Source: Halocaridina rubra (lineage: Eukaryota; Arthropoda; Malacostraca; Decapoda; Atyidae). Taken from it: DNA of 64,000 bases. Below, piece after piece: positions 22,475 through 33,215 of this stretch. The DNA lies in NCBI GenBank assembly GCA_037179515.1, contig JAXCGZ010007676.1, forward strand, positions 71,145 to 135,144, read 5' to 3'. The notes under the pieces were generated by a model, which did no database searches, was not told the origin of the DNA, and saw nothing but the letters and a program-made list of their open reading frames with translations. Made by a program: the position numbers and the translations under genes. Every line of letters begins with the position of its first letter. Positions within the stretch are counted from its first letter, which is position 1.

Positions 22475-22480
22475 TTTATT
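22475..22480 (-). promoter_or_regulatory. Candidate poly(A) signal for the distal kinase end
   Basis: AATAAA on the minus strand, about 750 nt downstream of the stop at 23,227. Use not proven. Confidence 0.35.
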
Positions 22481-23226
22481 CATATTAGAATTAACGATCA
22501 TACTTCCAGTGCTATGGTTTACAATACAGTGTGGTATTCACATATTAAGTCGTAAGAGTGTTAGAGAGCAAGCACACTGCCTCCATACTTATGGGAATAT
22601 ATGCATATTACTTATTCCACTTATCTGAAGGCTTAACAAGTCTTCATTTAAGGGTGCACATCTAATAACCCTTCCTAGATGAAATAACTCTATTTACACG
22701 ACAAATTTGACAAGAGGAGTTCAATATGACCTACATACTTAGCTTTTTTTTACATATACTCTAACAGGACTGGAATGATAAAGATTTTTTTCAATCTCTA
22801 AAAGCAATTTTGAGAATTGTATATAATGCCTTCAAATACAGTTGTCCCTCATCTTACACTGTTTAAACTAGCGCAGTTCTGAATATACACAATTGGAAAA
22901 TATTAAAAAAAATAAAATTTCATAATATTTTCTCCAAAAAAATGGTCTAGTAACTACAAAAATAACTTTAAATTAAATTAACATAGTTCAAGAAGAGCAT
23001 AGTAATCTACGCATGATTCAATGTATGCATGAGGTTGGGAATAGATTATATACTAAGCATAGACACTTTTATAAAAGTGTTTTGACTATATGCAAATTCT
23101 GACTTACACTGGGAGTGGTGAACCAATTAATAGCATAAGATGAGGGACAACTGTATATTAATTTCAACGGTGTTTATAATTAAAGCAGGTGGTGTGCATG
23201 ATGTGAAGTGAGTACTCCCAATTCCT

Positions 23227-23444
23227 TTAAAATGCTGCACTTGATTCAGCATACACTGCACTATTATAAGAGTCAAAGTTAAGAAAGACATCGTGAATAT
23301 GTTCAAAACTTGGCCTATGCATGGGTTCTGCGTGCCAGCAGTCACACATGACTTCGTATAATATATCAGGGCATTCGAGCTGCACAGGCTTACCCATACG
23401 GTAACCGCTTGGTACTTGCTCTGCAACTTCTCTGTTGGTCATCC
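23227..23444 (-). CDS. Src-family kinase, alternative last exon B (distal)
   Basis: Acceptor TTTTATATTTCAG ends at 23,445. The exon completes a glycine codon in the same phase as exon A at 27.9 kb. It encodes MTNREVAEQVPSGYRMGKP, the DCW motif, MHRPSFEHIH, and a tail ending DSYNSAVYAESSAAF before TAA. These are helices G to I of a tyrosine-kinase C-lobe plus a tail. It is about 43% identical to exon A, with two extra residues before CPD. A tail tyrosine (Y536) lies 28 residues after the conserved Trp, exactly as in exon A and in vertebrate Src, but its surroundings are unlike the usual inhibitory tail. The frame is intact and the sites are good, so it looks functional rather than a relic. With this exon the protein would have about 543 residues. 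Confidence 0.82.
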
Positions 23445-24057
23445 CTGAAATATAAAATTGGCAAAATTAACAAATACGACTATGATTAGGTTAAAAAATA
23501 CAATACCTGTTTACAAATAACAATATGAGGGTGTGAAATAACTAGAATTATTATAATTTTTTCAAATAGTAATTATTGTTTTAAATCATAACACCTTTTT
23601 TCTTTGCAGAAATGAGTAGGGTGGCCAGTCACAAATAAACGAAGGCACTGGGACTTCGTTTTATCTTGCCAAACCTAAGCCTCCTATTCAGTTGTTCTAA
23701 GCATGAAATTCTGTGAGGCAGACACTACTGGCCCTCCCAATCACACATCGATTTCTAGAACACCACACAGGACGCAGAGAACAAGGCAATATAGGAAAGA
23801 TTGCTATGCCATAGTGACCCTTACCGGGAGAAGCCAAAAGAATTGCCCGACATGAAATGCTAGGGTAGTCTTCTCTCTCACCAAGCACAAGGGAAGAATA
23901 CAAAAATAATAATGATAATTGTATGCTTCATAAACTTGGATTCTCTTATATTCCAGAAGGGAATTCCAACCACAGAAAACAAGATACAGTATACTTAATT
24001 TGAAACTTTTCATCACATATTTCAATGGTCCAACACTTTTTGCTGTTATTCACCATT

Positions 24058-24142
24058 TTGTACATCAACATTAATCCCCATTATGGGGGTGGACACAGAA
24101 AGGTTGAGTCTGAGTAAATAAGGTTCAATGCCCTTCATTCTT
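24058..24142 (-). mobile_element. SINE2 fragment
   Basis: ATTAATCCCCATTATGGGGG, GGACACAGAAAGGTTGAG and AATGCCCTTC, in the intron between the two alternative last exons. Confidence 0.7.
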
Positions 24143-24894
24143 TTCTATCCGCTGTTTTGCGGAAAGAAAAGAAAATATAAAGGAAAAGAGATTACATGGC
24201 TCTCACTCCATTATCCCATTCACTTGACTACTACAAAATCCAGGGAATGCATGTATGGATATCTTTCCCACCTCTATCAGGAATTAATTTTAAATTCTTC
24301 TAGTCAAGGGGCCTGAGGAGAATTTTCACATAGCTTCGTATATAACTTTCATACAGGTAGAGTATCCTATTCAGTTTTGATTACTGCAACACGCAGGAAA
24401 TGCATATATGGATATCTTTCTCCCCCTCCATTAGGAATTAACTTTACAGTTTTATTCATACCTGCTCTAGTCAAAAAGTGAGAAAGGAATATATTTCCCT
24501 TCTTACGTGATCTCCATACCTATTGGGCATCACACAATATTAAAAGAACTCAAAATACAATAGTGGCTGCTGTATATACCAATCCTTATGGCATGGAAGA
24601 GCAACACTGCCATACAAAAATAATATTCTGCAATATTTAAAAAAGGTGGTAAATGAAGAAAAGCATACGTCAACTTCTTAACGTAGCTCTTAAAAGAGAC
24701 CTGTAGTTGATTTACAAAATATCGTGATTACATTCACACAAAATAAACTCAGAAGATTGATTTTTCTGTTTTTTTTATTCTAATTAAAAAGATCAATCTT
24801 GCTGAGAACTGTAATGAAAAAAAAATAAATAAAACCTATACACCAATCATGGGCGGTGCCAGTGGTTCAAAATAAAGGTGCAGGAGAAGGGAAT

Positions 24895-25055
24895 CGGATC
24901 CTGTAAAGAAAAGTAACCCAAGGGGGCTCTAAAATTATTCATATCTAAAATACTAGTCACCTAACCTAACCTAATCTATACTAACAATTTATGGGGTTAT
25001 TCAACTTGGCATAGGATTCAGGGGGAGTTACTCATCTTTATAAGATCCTGGGTAT
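24895..25055 (+). repeat. Dispersed relative of the 12-kb satellite monomer
   Basis: GGATCCTGTAAAGAAAAGTA, TTATTCATATCTAAAATACT, CACCTAACCTAACCTAA and GGGGTTATTCAACTT match the satellite monomer and its right flank (13,380-13,450). Confidence 0.75.
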
Positions 25056-25714
25056 CTACCATACAAGCTATATAACAACAATTCATAGATGTAATTTGTG
25101 TTCTTGTAATTGGTGTGACATTAATGGTGGTACGCTATTTAAGGTTTTGATTCATGAGATTGAGATGATATTGGCGTTATGAATAATTTCACTGCCACAG
25201 TTATGAAAAGCAATTAATTACAACGCCAATTCATCTTAGCTACGTGACCACTAGGGAAAAAAAAAAAAAAGAGAGAGAGGGAGTACATCTCCTCAAGGTA
25301 TAAAATTACAATATAAAACCTTTACCACTCGATTGTTAATATATTTAGTCAATATTAAAAGTAACTGTATGCCTTTGCTGATAAAATTAATACTGTGTAA
25401 ATACTCGAATCATCTACCAGACTTTAATACATACAATTCAAACATTGGGGAGCCACATTACATTTGTCATACAATCCTACTTTTGTCAGTCTTGATATGG
25501 GTGTTTTCTTTAACACCCTGTTTAATGCTCCCAAATAGCACTGCCCTTTTTCCTTGCTATATGATTAAACCCATATACTCACACAAACATTTTAAAACTC
25601 AACTTTTTCTTCAGTATAACTTCCAGAGATCTCAACTCATCTGTATAGCATCTCAGGGTCTACATTTTCCACAGTAGCATAGAGCTTCCTCTTCTAAAAT
25701 AAATATACACATAC

Positions 25715-25790
25715 AATGGCCCAAATCTCCCTTTTACGGGGTGGCTGAGTCAAAGTGTACACATTCACCAGAAGTTAATATACTTCAATC
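25715..25790 (-). mobile_element. RTE subfamily B 3' tail fragment
   Basis: Minus strand carries TTTGACTCAGCCACCCCGT and AAAAGGGAG, the tail phrase seen at about 1.1 and 38.4 kb. Confidence 0.55.
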
Positions 25791-25891
25791 ACTCCTCTCA
25801 GCTTCTTGGGGATAAAGGGTGGCCACTATTCCAACCCTTCATCCTACTTGGGTCATCTTTAGCGCAAGTGAGCAAGTGCATACTAACTATA

Positions 25892-26040
25892 AGGTCGACG
25901 GTTCGCGCCCCGTCACGGACTGAGGTTAGTAAGGGCATACACTCAGGGTAACGATTACATCTGCCAAAACAAGTCCTTCGTAAGAAGGCAACCGTCCTAG
26001 CCCATAGTATAAAAGGGAGTTCGTGACGTAAAACCGAATC
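25892..26040 (+). mobile_element. SINE1, 5'-truncated
   Basis: From AGGTCGACGGTTCGCGCC to GACGTAAAACCGAATCC. The only SINE1 between 16.2 and 35.4 kb. Confidence 0.87.
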
Positions 26041-27494
26041 CATCTTTCAAGCTTAAATATTCAATACATTTCATATCACGTTTTGAAAATTTTACAGTTA
26101 GTATTTATGTGACATTGGACACAACTAAACACAAAATACAGACACATGATTAAATAATTAGCTAGTAGTGAATAGATTAAATTGTGTATTACTATGGAAA
26201 CCTATCCTCTACACGCATTTGTTTCCCTTATACAAAAGACGTATTTGAAAATGAATCAAATGCATACACTGTCATTACTGGATACACAGATAATACATTA
26301 ATTACATATTAAGTGAATGGTAAAGGTTTTGTTCTGAATAGAAAGAAGATACTGGCTCTGCAAACTACATATGGTAGTTCCTTTTTAACTTGATACTCTC
26401 TTATCATGACAAAATCCAACAATGTAGTAAATTCTTAATGCTTTAAAAGAAAAACCATCCAAATAAAGTCATTCAACCACAAACTAGTCTTGATTACTTT
26501 TCAGATTTACTCCTCTCTACAATATCCAACGTTCATACAATTAATTGGGAGTGTTGTGTCTACCCCAGCTCTACTCATGTCCCAGGTTAGATGTTATGTA
26601 TTCCATAAATAGTTTTATAAACTAAACTCTAAGACGAACAGATAAAAAAAATACTCTATTCTTATGTGCAGGAAAAGAAAGAATAAAACCTATATTGCAT
26701 GAAATCATAAACGGTGCACGTTTAAAAAGCATTTATTGTTGTTGCTAACTTCCCTAAGCGGCCTGGCTGAATGAAGGTAATGGATTTGCGTACCAAGGTG
26801 ATATATCAACCAGCACTGCTATCACTCAATCTGGTCTTATCTAATAAGGGTTGAGCTACGAAATGTGGGTATCTCATGTAATCTGTTTAGCTTTGATTCT
26901 TTTAAGATGGCAATGAGCATATTGCATTGCTTAATGAAGTGTGTGAGTTCTTGTATTTTTGGTGTTTTAAGCCATCCATATTAAATTACATAATCTTGAT
27001 GTCTGCAGGGTGTATATAATAGATATTACTCTTAATTAATAATCGCAGTCCTCTTCTGCCATCAATCAATTGTTAAACTATAATTTAATCATAATTACTC
27101 GCTATGATTTTTTAATATGAATTGAAAAATCTATTAGTATTTGACTTTCAGATGACCAAATATAAATTGAAATGTTAACAACTACATATCAATGGGAGTA
27201 CCCATGTGCACATATCCCCATGTACAGTTGTTTAATAAAAAAAAAAAGTTTAAAGTAGTTTAAGGGATAAAAGTACCAATAATTTTTTTTTTTGTCATGA
27301 CAACAGAGTATCAAAGTAGAAAATGAAAACCCCTTCATCTTTTAGCATTTGCAAAAGCCAATACATCTGATACTACTACAATTGGTCAACAAATGGGTCA
27401 ACCATCAAAGTCTTGGGGAGACAATCATGCTGTGAAAAAAATGTGACCTAGTTTCTGCTACCCTCCACCACTTTAAATTGTATTTTATATGAGA
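26041..27494. other. Intron / 3' flank of exon A, no gene seen
   Basis: AT-rich unique DNA. On the minus strand an AATAAA lies at 26,732-26,737, a possible 3' end for transcripts ending with exon A. Confidence 0.4.
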
Positions 27495-27500
27495 TTTAAT
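27495..27500 (-). promoter_or_regulatory. Candidate variant poly(A) signal for exon A transcripts
   Basis: ATTAAA on the minus strand, 174 nt past the exon A stop. AATAAA at 26,732-26,737 is the alternative. Confidence 0.3.
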
Positions 27501-27673
27501 TTTATATTTCTCTTTTAACTTTTAACTGGCTGTCATTATGAGCCACACCCGGCCTTGGAGCGACCGGGTCACCAATTACTGGTCACTAGACTTACTGACT
27601 TATGATAACCCAGGATGTCCTACCCTGGGATGCATTGAATAAGAGGGTGGAGGTCAGGCAGGGGGTGTTGTGA

Positions 27674-27879
27674 TTAGTCGTGGATGTCGCGATAGGGAAT
27701 TTCGGAGGAGACCTGGTAGTCGTCGAAGAAATGGTGTAGGAAGTCAAAGGTCGGCCGGTGGTCTGGATCCTTGTCCCAACAGTGGAGCATAACTTTGTAG
27801 AGCTCGTCGGGACACCTGGGAGGCTTGGCCATCCTGTACCCCGCCTGAACACGCTCTATGACTTCTCGGTTGTTCATTC
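27674..27879 (-). CDS. Src-family kinase, alternative last exon A (proximal)
   Basis: Acceptor ATATGCCTTTACAG ends at 27,880. The exon completes a Gly codon and encodes MNNREVIERVQAGYRMAKP, then CPDELYKVMLHCW, HRPTFDFLHHFF and the tail SSEIPYRDIHD before TAA. This is the normal end of a Src-type kinase domain. The tail resembles that of insect Src64B, and Y534 stands where Csk-type kinases phosphorylate Src kinases to hold them inactive. The exon is clearly richer in G and C, especially at third codon positions, than the upstream kinase exons and exon B. With it the protein has about 539 residues, close to the usual Src64B length of about 550. Confidence 0.92.
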
Positions 27880-28164
27880 CTGTAAAGGCATATTTAGCAT
27901 GGCAGGCGTAAGCTCAAAGCTGATGTGGAGCGCATCATTACTAATTGAGGAAAATAAATCACGGGCAAAAATAAGCCATATCTTTTTGGGCATCTAAACG
28001 TTCTTGTTAAAAAAGAGACCCTATTTCAATATACTTTCTTTAACTTTATTGCCAGTGAATACAGTATTACCTGTGCTTTGTATATTACATATCCTCACTC
28101 AACTAGACACACAATATAAGTAGATAACTACAGTGTGATTTTCATACTCTACTCGTTACACAAG

Positions 28165-28318
28165 GGCCCAGCAGTAGCACAGTGGTTAAAGTGCTCAACT
28201 TGAGGAGTGATACCCATGTTCAAGCCCACCACGAGGCATTAGAAAGGGACAACAGCTTTAGTTACCCAGCTCCAGCCTGTCTGTGCCCACCCCCATACAA
28301 CAGTGACACAAAAAATGG
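28165..28318 (+). mobile_element. SINE2 copy
   Basis: Head GTAGCACAGTGGTTAAAGTG, CCCATGTTCAAGCCCACC, then CCCAGCTCCAGCC and CACCCCCATACAACAGTGAC. In the intron before exon A. Confidence 0.78.
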
Positions 28319-28612
28319 TACATTTATGTCCCCCCAAGATGCTTTATTCCTTATATGGGTAGGAGAAGTGTTAGTTTCTCTCATTCTACATTTTCTCCTT
28401 TAATTTGAGATGGGTGGGTTCTATCCAATGAGAATTTCAGCAACCTGGGGGTGGCTGGCAATACCCCTATTTGCATTTTTCACTGGCAATACCCCTATTT
28501 GCATTTTTCACAAGTGAAGAGTCAAAAGTTTTGCTCTGATTCACCCACCCCCTAATTTGCTGGAATATGGTCTTTGTACTCGAGTGACTAGATATGCATC
28601 GCTATACGTGAC

Positions 28613-28763
28613 ACAATCAGTCCCTACGCAATTGGGGGGATAAAGACAAGTTGGAGCCAAGGAATTAGGGCTGGAAGACCTTCCTTATACCTTGAAGTGG
28701 AATCGAATACAGGTTAGGTGCTTCCTGACTTACTCAACTCTACATCTGAGCTACTATAACCCC
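28613..28763 (-). mobile_element. SINE2 copy
   Basis: Minus-oriented: CAATTGGGGGGATAAAGAC, GTTGGAGCCAAGGAATTAGG, and a degenerate head ending GAGCTACTATAACCCC. Confidence 0.7.
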
Positions 28764-28909
28764 TGTATACAAGTAGATAGATAATAAGTACAATTGCAAT
28801 TACGACACATGGTACTGTATCTTCTTCAAATTTCAGAGAATCCAAATACGTATTACGCACATAACTGTTCCTTTTTCACCCTAGGTTATTTAATTGATGA
28901 TGTTTGCCA

Positions 28910-29010
28910 TTTCACGTCACTATTAATCCCATCAGAAAGGGGGTGAACACAGACAGAAAGGAGATGAGGAATTAAGGTTGAATGTCCTTCCTAATGCCTC
29001 CCTCGCTTTT
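28910..29010 (-). mobile_element. SINE2, 5'-truncated
   Basis: GTCACTATTAATCCCATC, GGGGGTGAACACAGAC and GAATGTCCTTCCTAATGCC. Confidence 0.7.
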
Positions 29011-29276
29011 CAAACACCGTTGTAATTATACAATATGTGGAGACTTAAGTTAACCCAGTAATCAAGCACAGCACTTATCTAAGAATTGGCAATTTAGCAG
29101 TGTTTATAAGTAAAGCTGACAAAGATTAGGAATTACAGTAAGAATGATATAAAATCCTGTTAAAGTGCTTAAGCAATACATGAATTCTGTATTCATGACT
29201 TTACGAGGGGTGACTTCCTAAGACATTAATATTTCAAAGAAGGTTATTTTAATGCTGTTGACAAAAGCTTGCAAGA

Positions 29277-29603
<327 letters not shown>

Positions 29604-29961
29604 CTACCAGGATTTTATGTAGTTTGGTTGCAAAAACTGAAACTAATGTCAATTTGGATTGAGATATTAAAAAGGCCCTCAAAAGGATTTATTGATGGCT
29701 TTGGCTTTCTACATTGGTAGATTTTACCATGGTCATTCAGACTTGCTGTTTTCCACTTATCTCACTAAACTAGACTTTTATAGGTATCTTTGGGGCAAGA
29801 CAATATTCTGGTGGGGGGAAAGCATGGCGTGACAATGCATACACAAAAATGATCAAGAATGGGATTAAAAATAATACATAAATAATACACTTGAAATACA
29901 CAAACTTATCAATAATAAAATGAAAACAATAAGTAAATAATATAATTAAAATACAACATTA

Positions 29962-30156
<195 letters not shown>

Positions 30157-30211
30157 TCACGTTTTTCTTTACGAATGGGCACAAAGCTACAGAGCAGTCC
30201 AAGTTTATGCG

Positions 30212-30340
30212 AGCCTACTGCATGAGCAGAGTGGTTCAAGTACTTGACTCGGGAAGTGACAGACCCACAATCGAGTTCACCGTGGGGCACTAGAAAGGGC
30301 ACCCAACCATATTTCCCCAGCTCCAATCTGCATTGGTGTA
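30212..30340 (+). mobile_element. SINE2 copy in kinase intron
   Basis: GAGCAGAGTGGTTCAAGTAC, GACCCACAATCGAGTTCACC, then TTTCCCCAGCTCCAATCTG. The 3' stem is eroded. Confidence 0.72.
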
Positions 30341-30624
30341 CATGTATCTGCATTTTGGATATTATCAGTTGCAAACTGACATAACAAATCCAAATCCCTC
30401 TTTTGCAATATTTCTTTCTAATTAGTCAGTACACCTATTTTGTTTAGACAAGAAGGTAGCACTAACTGTAAAAAGGAAAGGCAATAGCATGGTTTCAAAA
30501 TTTCCTGCCCGTACTCCCTTCCTATGGCAATTGTTTTGAAAAAGAATAATAAATGAGGGAGTGATTAAATTGCAATAATTTACAGAAAAATCAAAGTGGC
30601 AGCACAAGCAACACGTGTACACTT

Positions 30625-30895
30625 TTAACCCCTTAAGAGCAGATTCTTATCTCGCCAGCACGAACACACTGGACCCGGTTGATGTTAAAATTGGGTTCAA
30701 ATGCTGTGAGCTCGTTTCAAAACAAAATGAGCATTAGAATACTTGCTATAGAAGGCAAAATGATTTCTGGTGATGTATGACACCTATCTCTCCCTCATGT
30801 GTTTTATAAAGCACTCAGCGCAGGTGGACGCTAGTGTAATCAAATGCAATTGAGGTAGAAGGCTTTCCAGAGATTGTCCACCATCTGAGGGTTAA
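30625..30895. mobile_element. MITE with TTAACCC-type ends
   Basis: Starts TTAACCCCTTAAGAGCAG and ends CATCTGAGGGTTAA. TTAA at both edges and short inverted termini suggest a piggyBac-type non-autonomous element, about 271 bp, in the intron between kinase exons 8 and 9. Confidence 0.55.
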
Positions 30896-31275
30896 GAGAT
30901 GCAATCAGATGAGGCCAATTAACTCAGAAGATGGCGCAGCGAGAGGCCAAACTGGCTTAACCAACCCCTGCCCTTCATGGGGTATAAGAAACTGGGAGAG
31001 GCTTCAGTCACCCAGGCACTTGTCTCATCTCTCAACACAGCACACACATTATCATAATTGTTTCTACACCGAGATATGATGTTCTGGTGGTCACTTCTCA
31101 ATAACTGCTTCTTGCTGAAGACACTGAGACAAAACCAAAGACACACAACCACATATAACCTGGATTGGTTTTGCAATCCTTGTGATTTGGGGTTGTTTAA
31201 CAAGGCAGTTCAGGGAACAACGAAAACAACATTTAGAGAAAAGCCGTACCATAAAAAATGAATGTGTCGACTTAC

Positions 31276-31535
31276 CTGAGTGGCAATATATATGAGGTCA
31301 TTCAGCTTGAGAGTTCTCTCCCCTTCCTTCCTAAGGAGATCTAGCAATGCACCATTACACATGTACTCTGTGATAATCAGGATGGGCTCCTGTTTTGTAC
31401 ACACGGCATACAGCACAAGAATATTTCGATGCCTAAGCGTCTTCATTATTCTGGCTTCTTCCAAGAAAGCCGAGGGACTCATAGCACCTTCTTTTAATGT
31501 CTTAATAGCTACTTCTGTGGAATTATTCCACATTC
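31276..31535 (-). CDS. Src-family kinase, coding exon 8 (beta-3 Lys to hinge and helix D/E)
   Basis: Acceptor TCTCTGTTCTCAG at 31,536; donor CTCAG|GTAAGT. It encodes MWNNSTEVAIKTLKEGAMSP, FLEEARIMKTLRHRNILVLY, AVCTKQEPILIITEYMCNGA and LLDLLRKEGERTLKLN. Lys301 (VAIK) binds ATP and Glu316 (FLEE) is its helix-C partner. Thr in IITEYM is the gatekeeper, as in Src, and the hinge follows. The boundary is unusual: an almost identical copy of its 3' splice site and first 20 bases lies 81 bp upstream, so a longer in-frame form of this exon (from 31,616) is possible. Confidence 0.94.
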
Positions 31536-31745
31536 CTGAGAACAGAGAAAAGACAAGAGCTACATTAACCAAAACAGAAAACACTTTTCTACTTGCTGTG
31601 GAATTATTCCACATTCCTGAAAACAGAAAAGACAAGCGTTAAATTAACCAAACAGGATAAAAAAATTCTACTTTCTGTGTGATTATTTGACATTCTTGGA
31701 AATAATGAAAAGACAGAGCAGCATCAGCCAAAACAGAAAACAAAG
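31515..31745. repeat. Tandem duplication spanning a 3' splice site (three copies)
   Basis: A unit of about 80 bp covers the start of exon 8, its acceptor and pyrimidine tract. Copy 1 is the exon itself. Copy 2 (boundary at 31,616) keeps a full acceptor (CTTTTCTGTTTTCAG) and the exon start GAATGTGGAATAATTCC. Copy 3 (near 31,694) is decayed. Confidence 0.92.
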
Positions 31746-31845
31746 ATAAAACACTCTTTCATTTTTATATTTCACCTTAAAATTTGGAAATTTGCTTCAA
31801 AAGACAAGCAGCAATGAGCTGTAAGTTACAAGGGACAATACTCAC

Positions 31846-32010
31846 CATACCAAACTTCACCAAATGATCCCTGACCCAATTTTTTAGTCATGGAAAGCAT
31901 GCTTCTGTCTATTTCCCACTGATCTTTGGTTTCTCGGGACAAATCCCATTTTTGTGGTTGTGGACGCGGACAGGGATATTGTAGTAGACATGCTAAGCCG
32001 TAATTATTCT
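31846..32010 (-). CDS. Src-family kinase, coding exon 7 (SH2-kinase linker, Gly loop)
   Basis: Acceptor TTGCTTTTTCCAG, donor TATG|GTGAGT. It encodes KNNYGLACLLQYPCPRPQPQ, KWDLSRETKDQWEIDRSML and SMTKKLGQGSFGEVWYG. It covers the end of SH2, the proline-containing linker that packs against SH3 in inactive Src kinases, the conserved linker Trp (W256, Src W260 equivalent), a second linker Trp (QWEID) and the glycine loop GQGSFG. The CPRPQPQKW linker closely matches the Src64B type. Confidence 0.95.
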
Positions 32011-32102
32011 CTGGAAAAAGCAAAATGACATATATTAACAAAACATTTTTCACTTTCAGTAAAATGAGTATTTTCATCCAATTACATACTCACATTGGTT
32101 GG

Positions 32103-32196
32103 AGCTCTCTACTAGGGAAATGACAAGTCCTTAATTTCTCAGCTCCAACCTCTTGGTGTCCAACCCCATCTGAATGGGAGTTAATAGTGACACATC
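32103..32196 (+). mobile_element. SINE2, 5'-truncated
   Basis: TTAATTTCTCAGCTCCAACC, TCCAACCCCATCTGAATGGG and AGTTAATAGTGACAC. Confidence 0.68.
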
Positions 32197-32291
32197 AAAG
32201 GGCAAATAAGATGGTTAAGAAGATATACTGGTACAATGAACTAGTTTTCCTGAATTCATTCTACAATTTTCAATGGCTATGGATACTGGTG

Positions 32292-32449
32292 ACTGCAATG
32301 GCCCAGTGGTTAGAGCTCTAGACTCGGGAAGTATCTAGCCCAAGTTCATGCCCATAGCGGGACGTTTCAGACGGGCATCCAGCCTAAATTCCCCTCCTCC
32401 AACATATCCATATCCTCCCCCATTCAAAAGGGGACTAACTGTGACACAT
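32292..32449 (+). mobile_element. SINE2 copy
   Basis: ATGGCCCAGTGGTTAGAGC, ACTCGGGAAGT, TTCATGCCCATAGCGGGA, then CCCCATTCAAAAGGGG and ACTGTGACAC. A poly-A run follows. In a kinase intron. Confidence 0.75.
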
Positions 32450-32564
32450 AAAATGGTGCAAAAAAAAAAAAAAAAAAATACTGGTTATGGTTACTCAGGT
32501 ATACTAAGCAACACACAAAGCAAAGTTCATGAATAATATGGAAGAGAAAATGAGCAACACTTAC

Positions 32565-32691
32565 TTTTATATGCATCAACTAAGTCATTCAGTGTCCGGA
32601 AAGCTTGAGATGAGGTAATGAAGAATCCCCCGGTGTCTGTGACCTTAATACGATAGTGTTTGACATGTTCCCCCTTGTTCTGGTCCCAATC
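32565..32691 (-). CDS. Src-family kinase, coding exon 6 (SH2, second half)
   Basis: Acceptor TTTTCTGTTTATAG, donor TAAAA|GTAAGT. It encodes DWDQNKGEHVKHYRIKVTDT, GGFFITSSQAFRTLNDLVDA and YK. The HVKHYRIK strand is the classic SH2 beta-D segment that contacts phosphotyrosine, and GGFFIT...F-x-T-L-x-D-L-V is the specificity region and helix B. Exon length 127 nt, phase 0 in and 1 out. Confidence 0.95.
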
Positions 32692-32772
32692 CTATAAACA
32701 GAAAAATAACCATTATAGTCATTATTATTATTACAATTATTATTATCATTATTGATAATGATTAGAGCTTTA

Positions 32773-32955
32773 AGGTGACCATAAATGGTACAATTAGGCC
32801 TTGAGACCACCGGAGAGATGTGGAAGGACCCAACCAGATTGGATCGTCTATGGGCTGGTTGTGGTCCACAGCCAGCCCATAGGCAATTCAGTCTGGTTGA
32901 ATCCAACTAGATCTGTCCAGTGGTTTAAAGGCCAAAGCACAACGTGCAGTGACCT
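32773..32955. mobile_element. Palindromic MITE in a kinase intron
   Basis: Inverted arms with CAACCAGATTGGAT...TATGGGCTGGTTGTGG mirrored by CCACAGCCAGCCCATAGGC...AGTCTGGTTG; outer arms GGCCTTGAGACCACCGG and CCAGTGGTTTAAAGGCC. Centre near 32,868. Confidence 0.75.
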
Positions 32956-32984
32956 GTAAACAAATATATATATATTTGCTGCCA

Positions 32985-33215
32985 AGAGTGTCACATAAGT
33001 TTCACTTCCAAAACTAACAACAAAAACATGTGCAGCCAAGATTGACGCATAAGATTTACTTCCATACTAAGTGCCAAGAGTGACACACAAAAGTTTTACT
33101 TGCAAAACTTACTCTCATTCTAACTAACCAAGAGTGACATATTACTCTTACTTACTCTCATACTAACTGCCAAGAGTGACACAAAAGTTTTACTTCTAGA
33201 CTTACTCTCATACTC
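32985..33215. repeat. Tandem duplication spanning a 5' splice site
   Basis: A unit of about 45-65 bp carries TATGAGAGTAAGT, the exon 5 donor, and CAAGAGTGACAC. Near-perfect donor copies lie on the minus strand around 33,155 and 33,112, and decayed ones further on. Confidence 0.88.

Larger units (their letters stand above)
17200..23226 (-). other. Region distal to the kinase gene: possible long 3' UTR, no other gene seen
   Basis: AT-rich, with no recognisable coding exon on either strand and no SINE1 copy. It holds tandem repeats (17,741-18,310 and 21,080-21,320) and one SINE2 relic (about 19,825-19,975). On the minus strand a canonical AATAAA lies at 22,475-22,480, about 750 nt past the distal kinase stop; more lie further on, for example at 17,164-17,169. 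How much is transcribed is unknown. Confidence 0.4.

Noticed and set aside
31276..31635. 141-codon minus frame through exon 8 as an independent protein
   Set aside because: It is the kinase exon read through its duplicated splice site into the intron.
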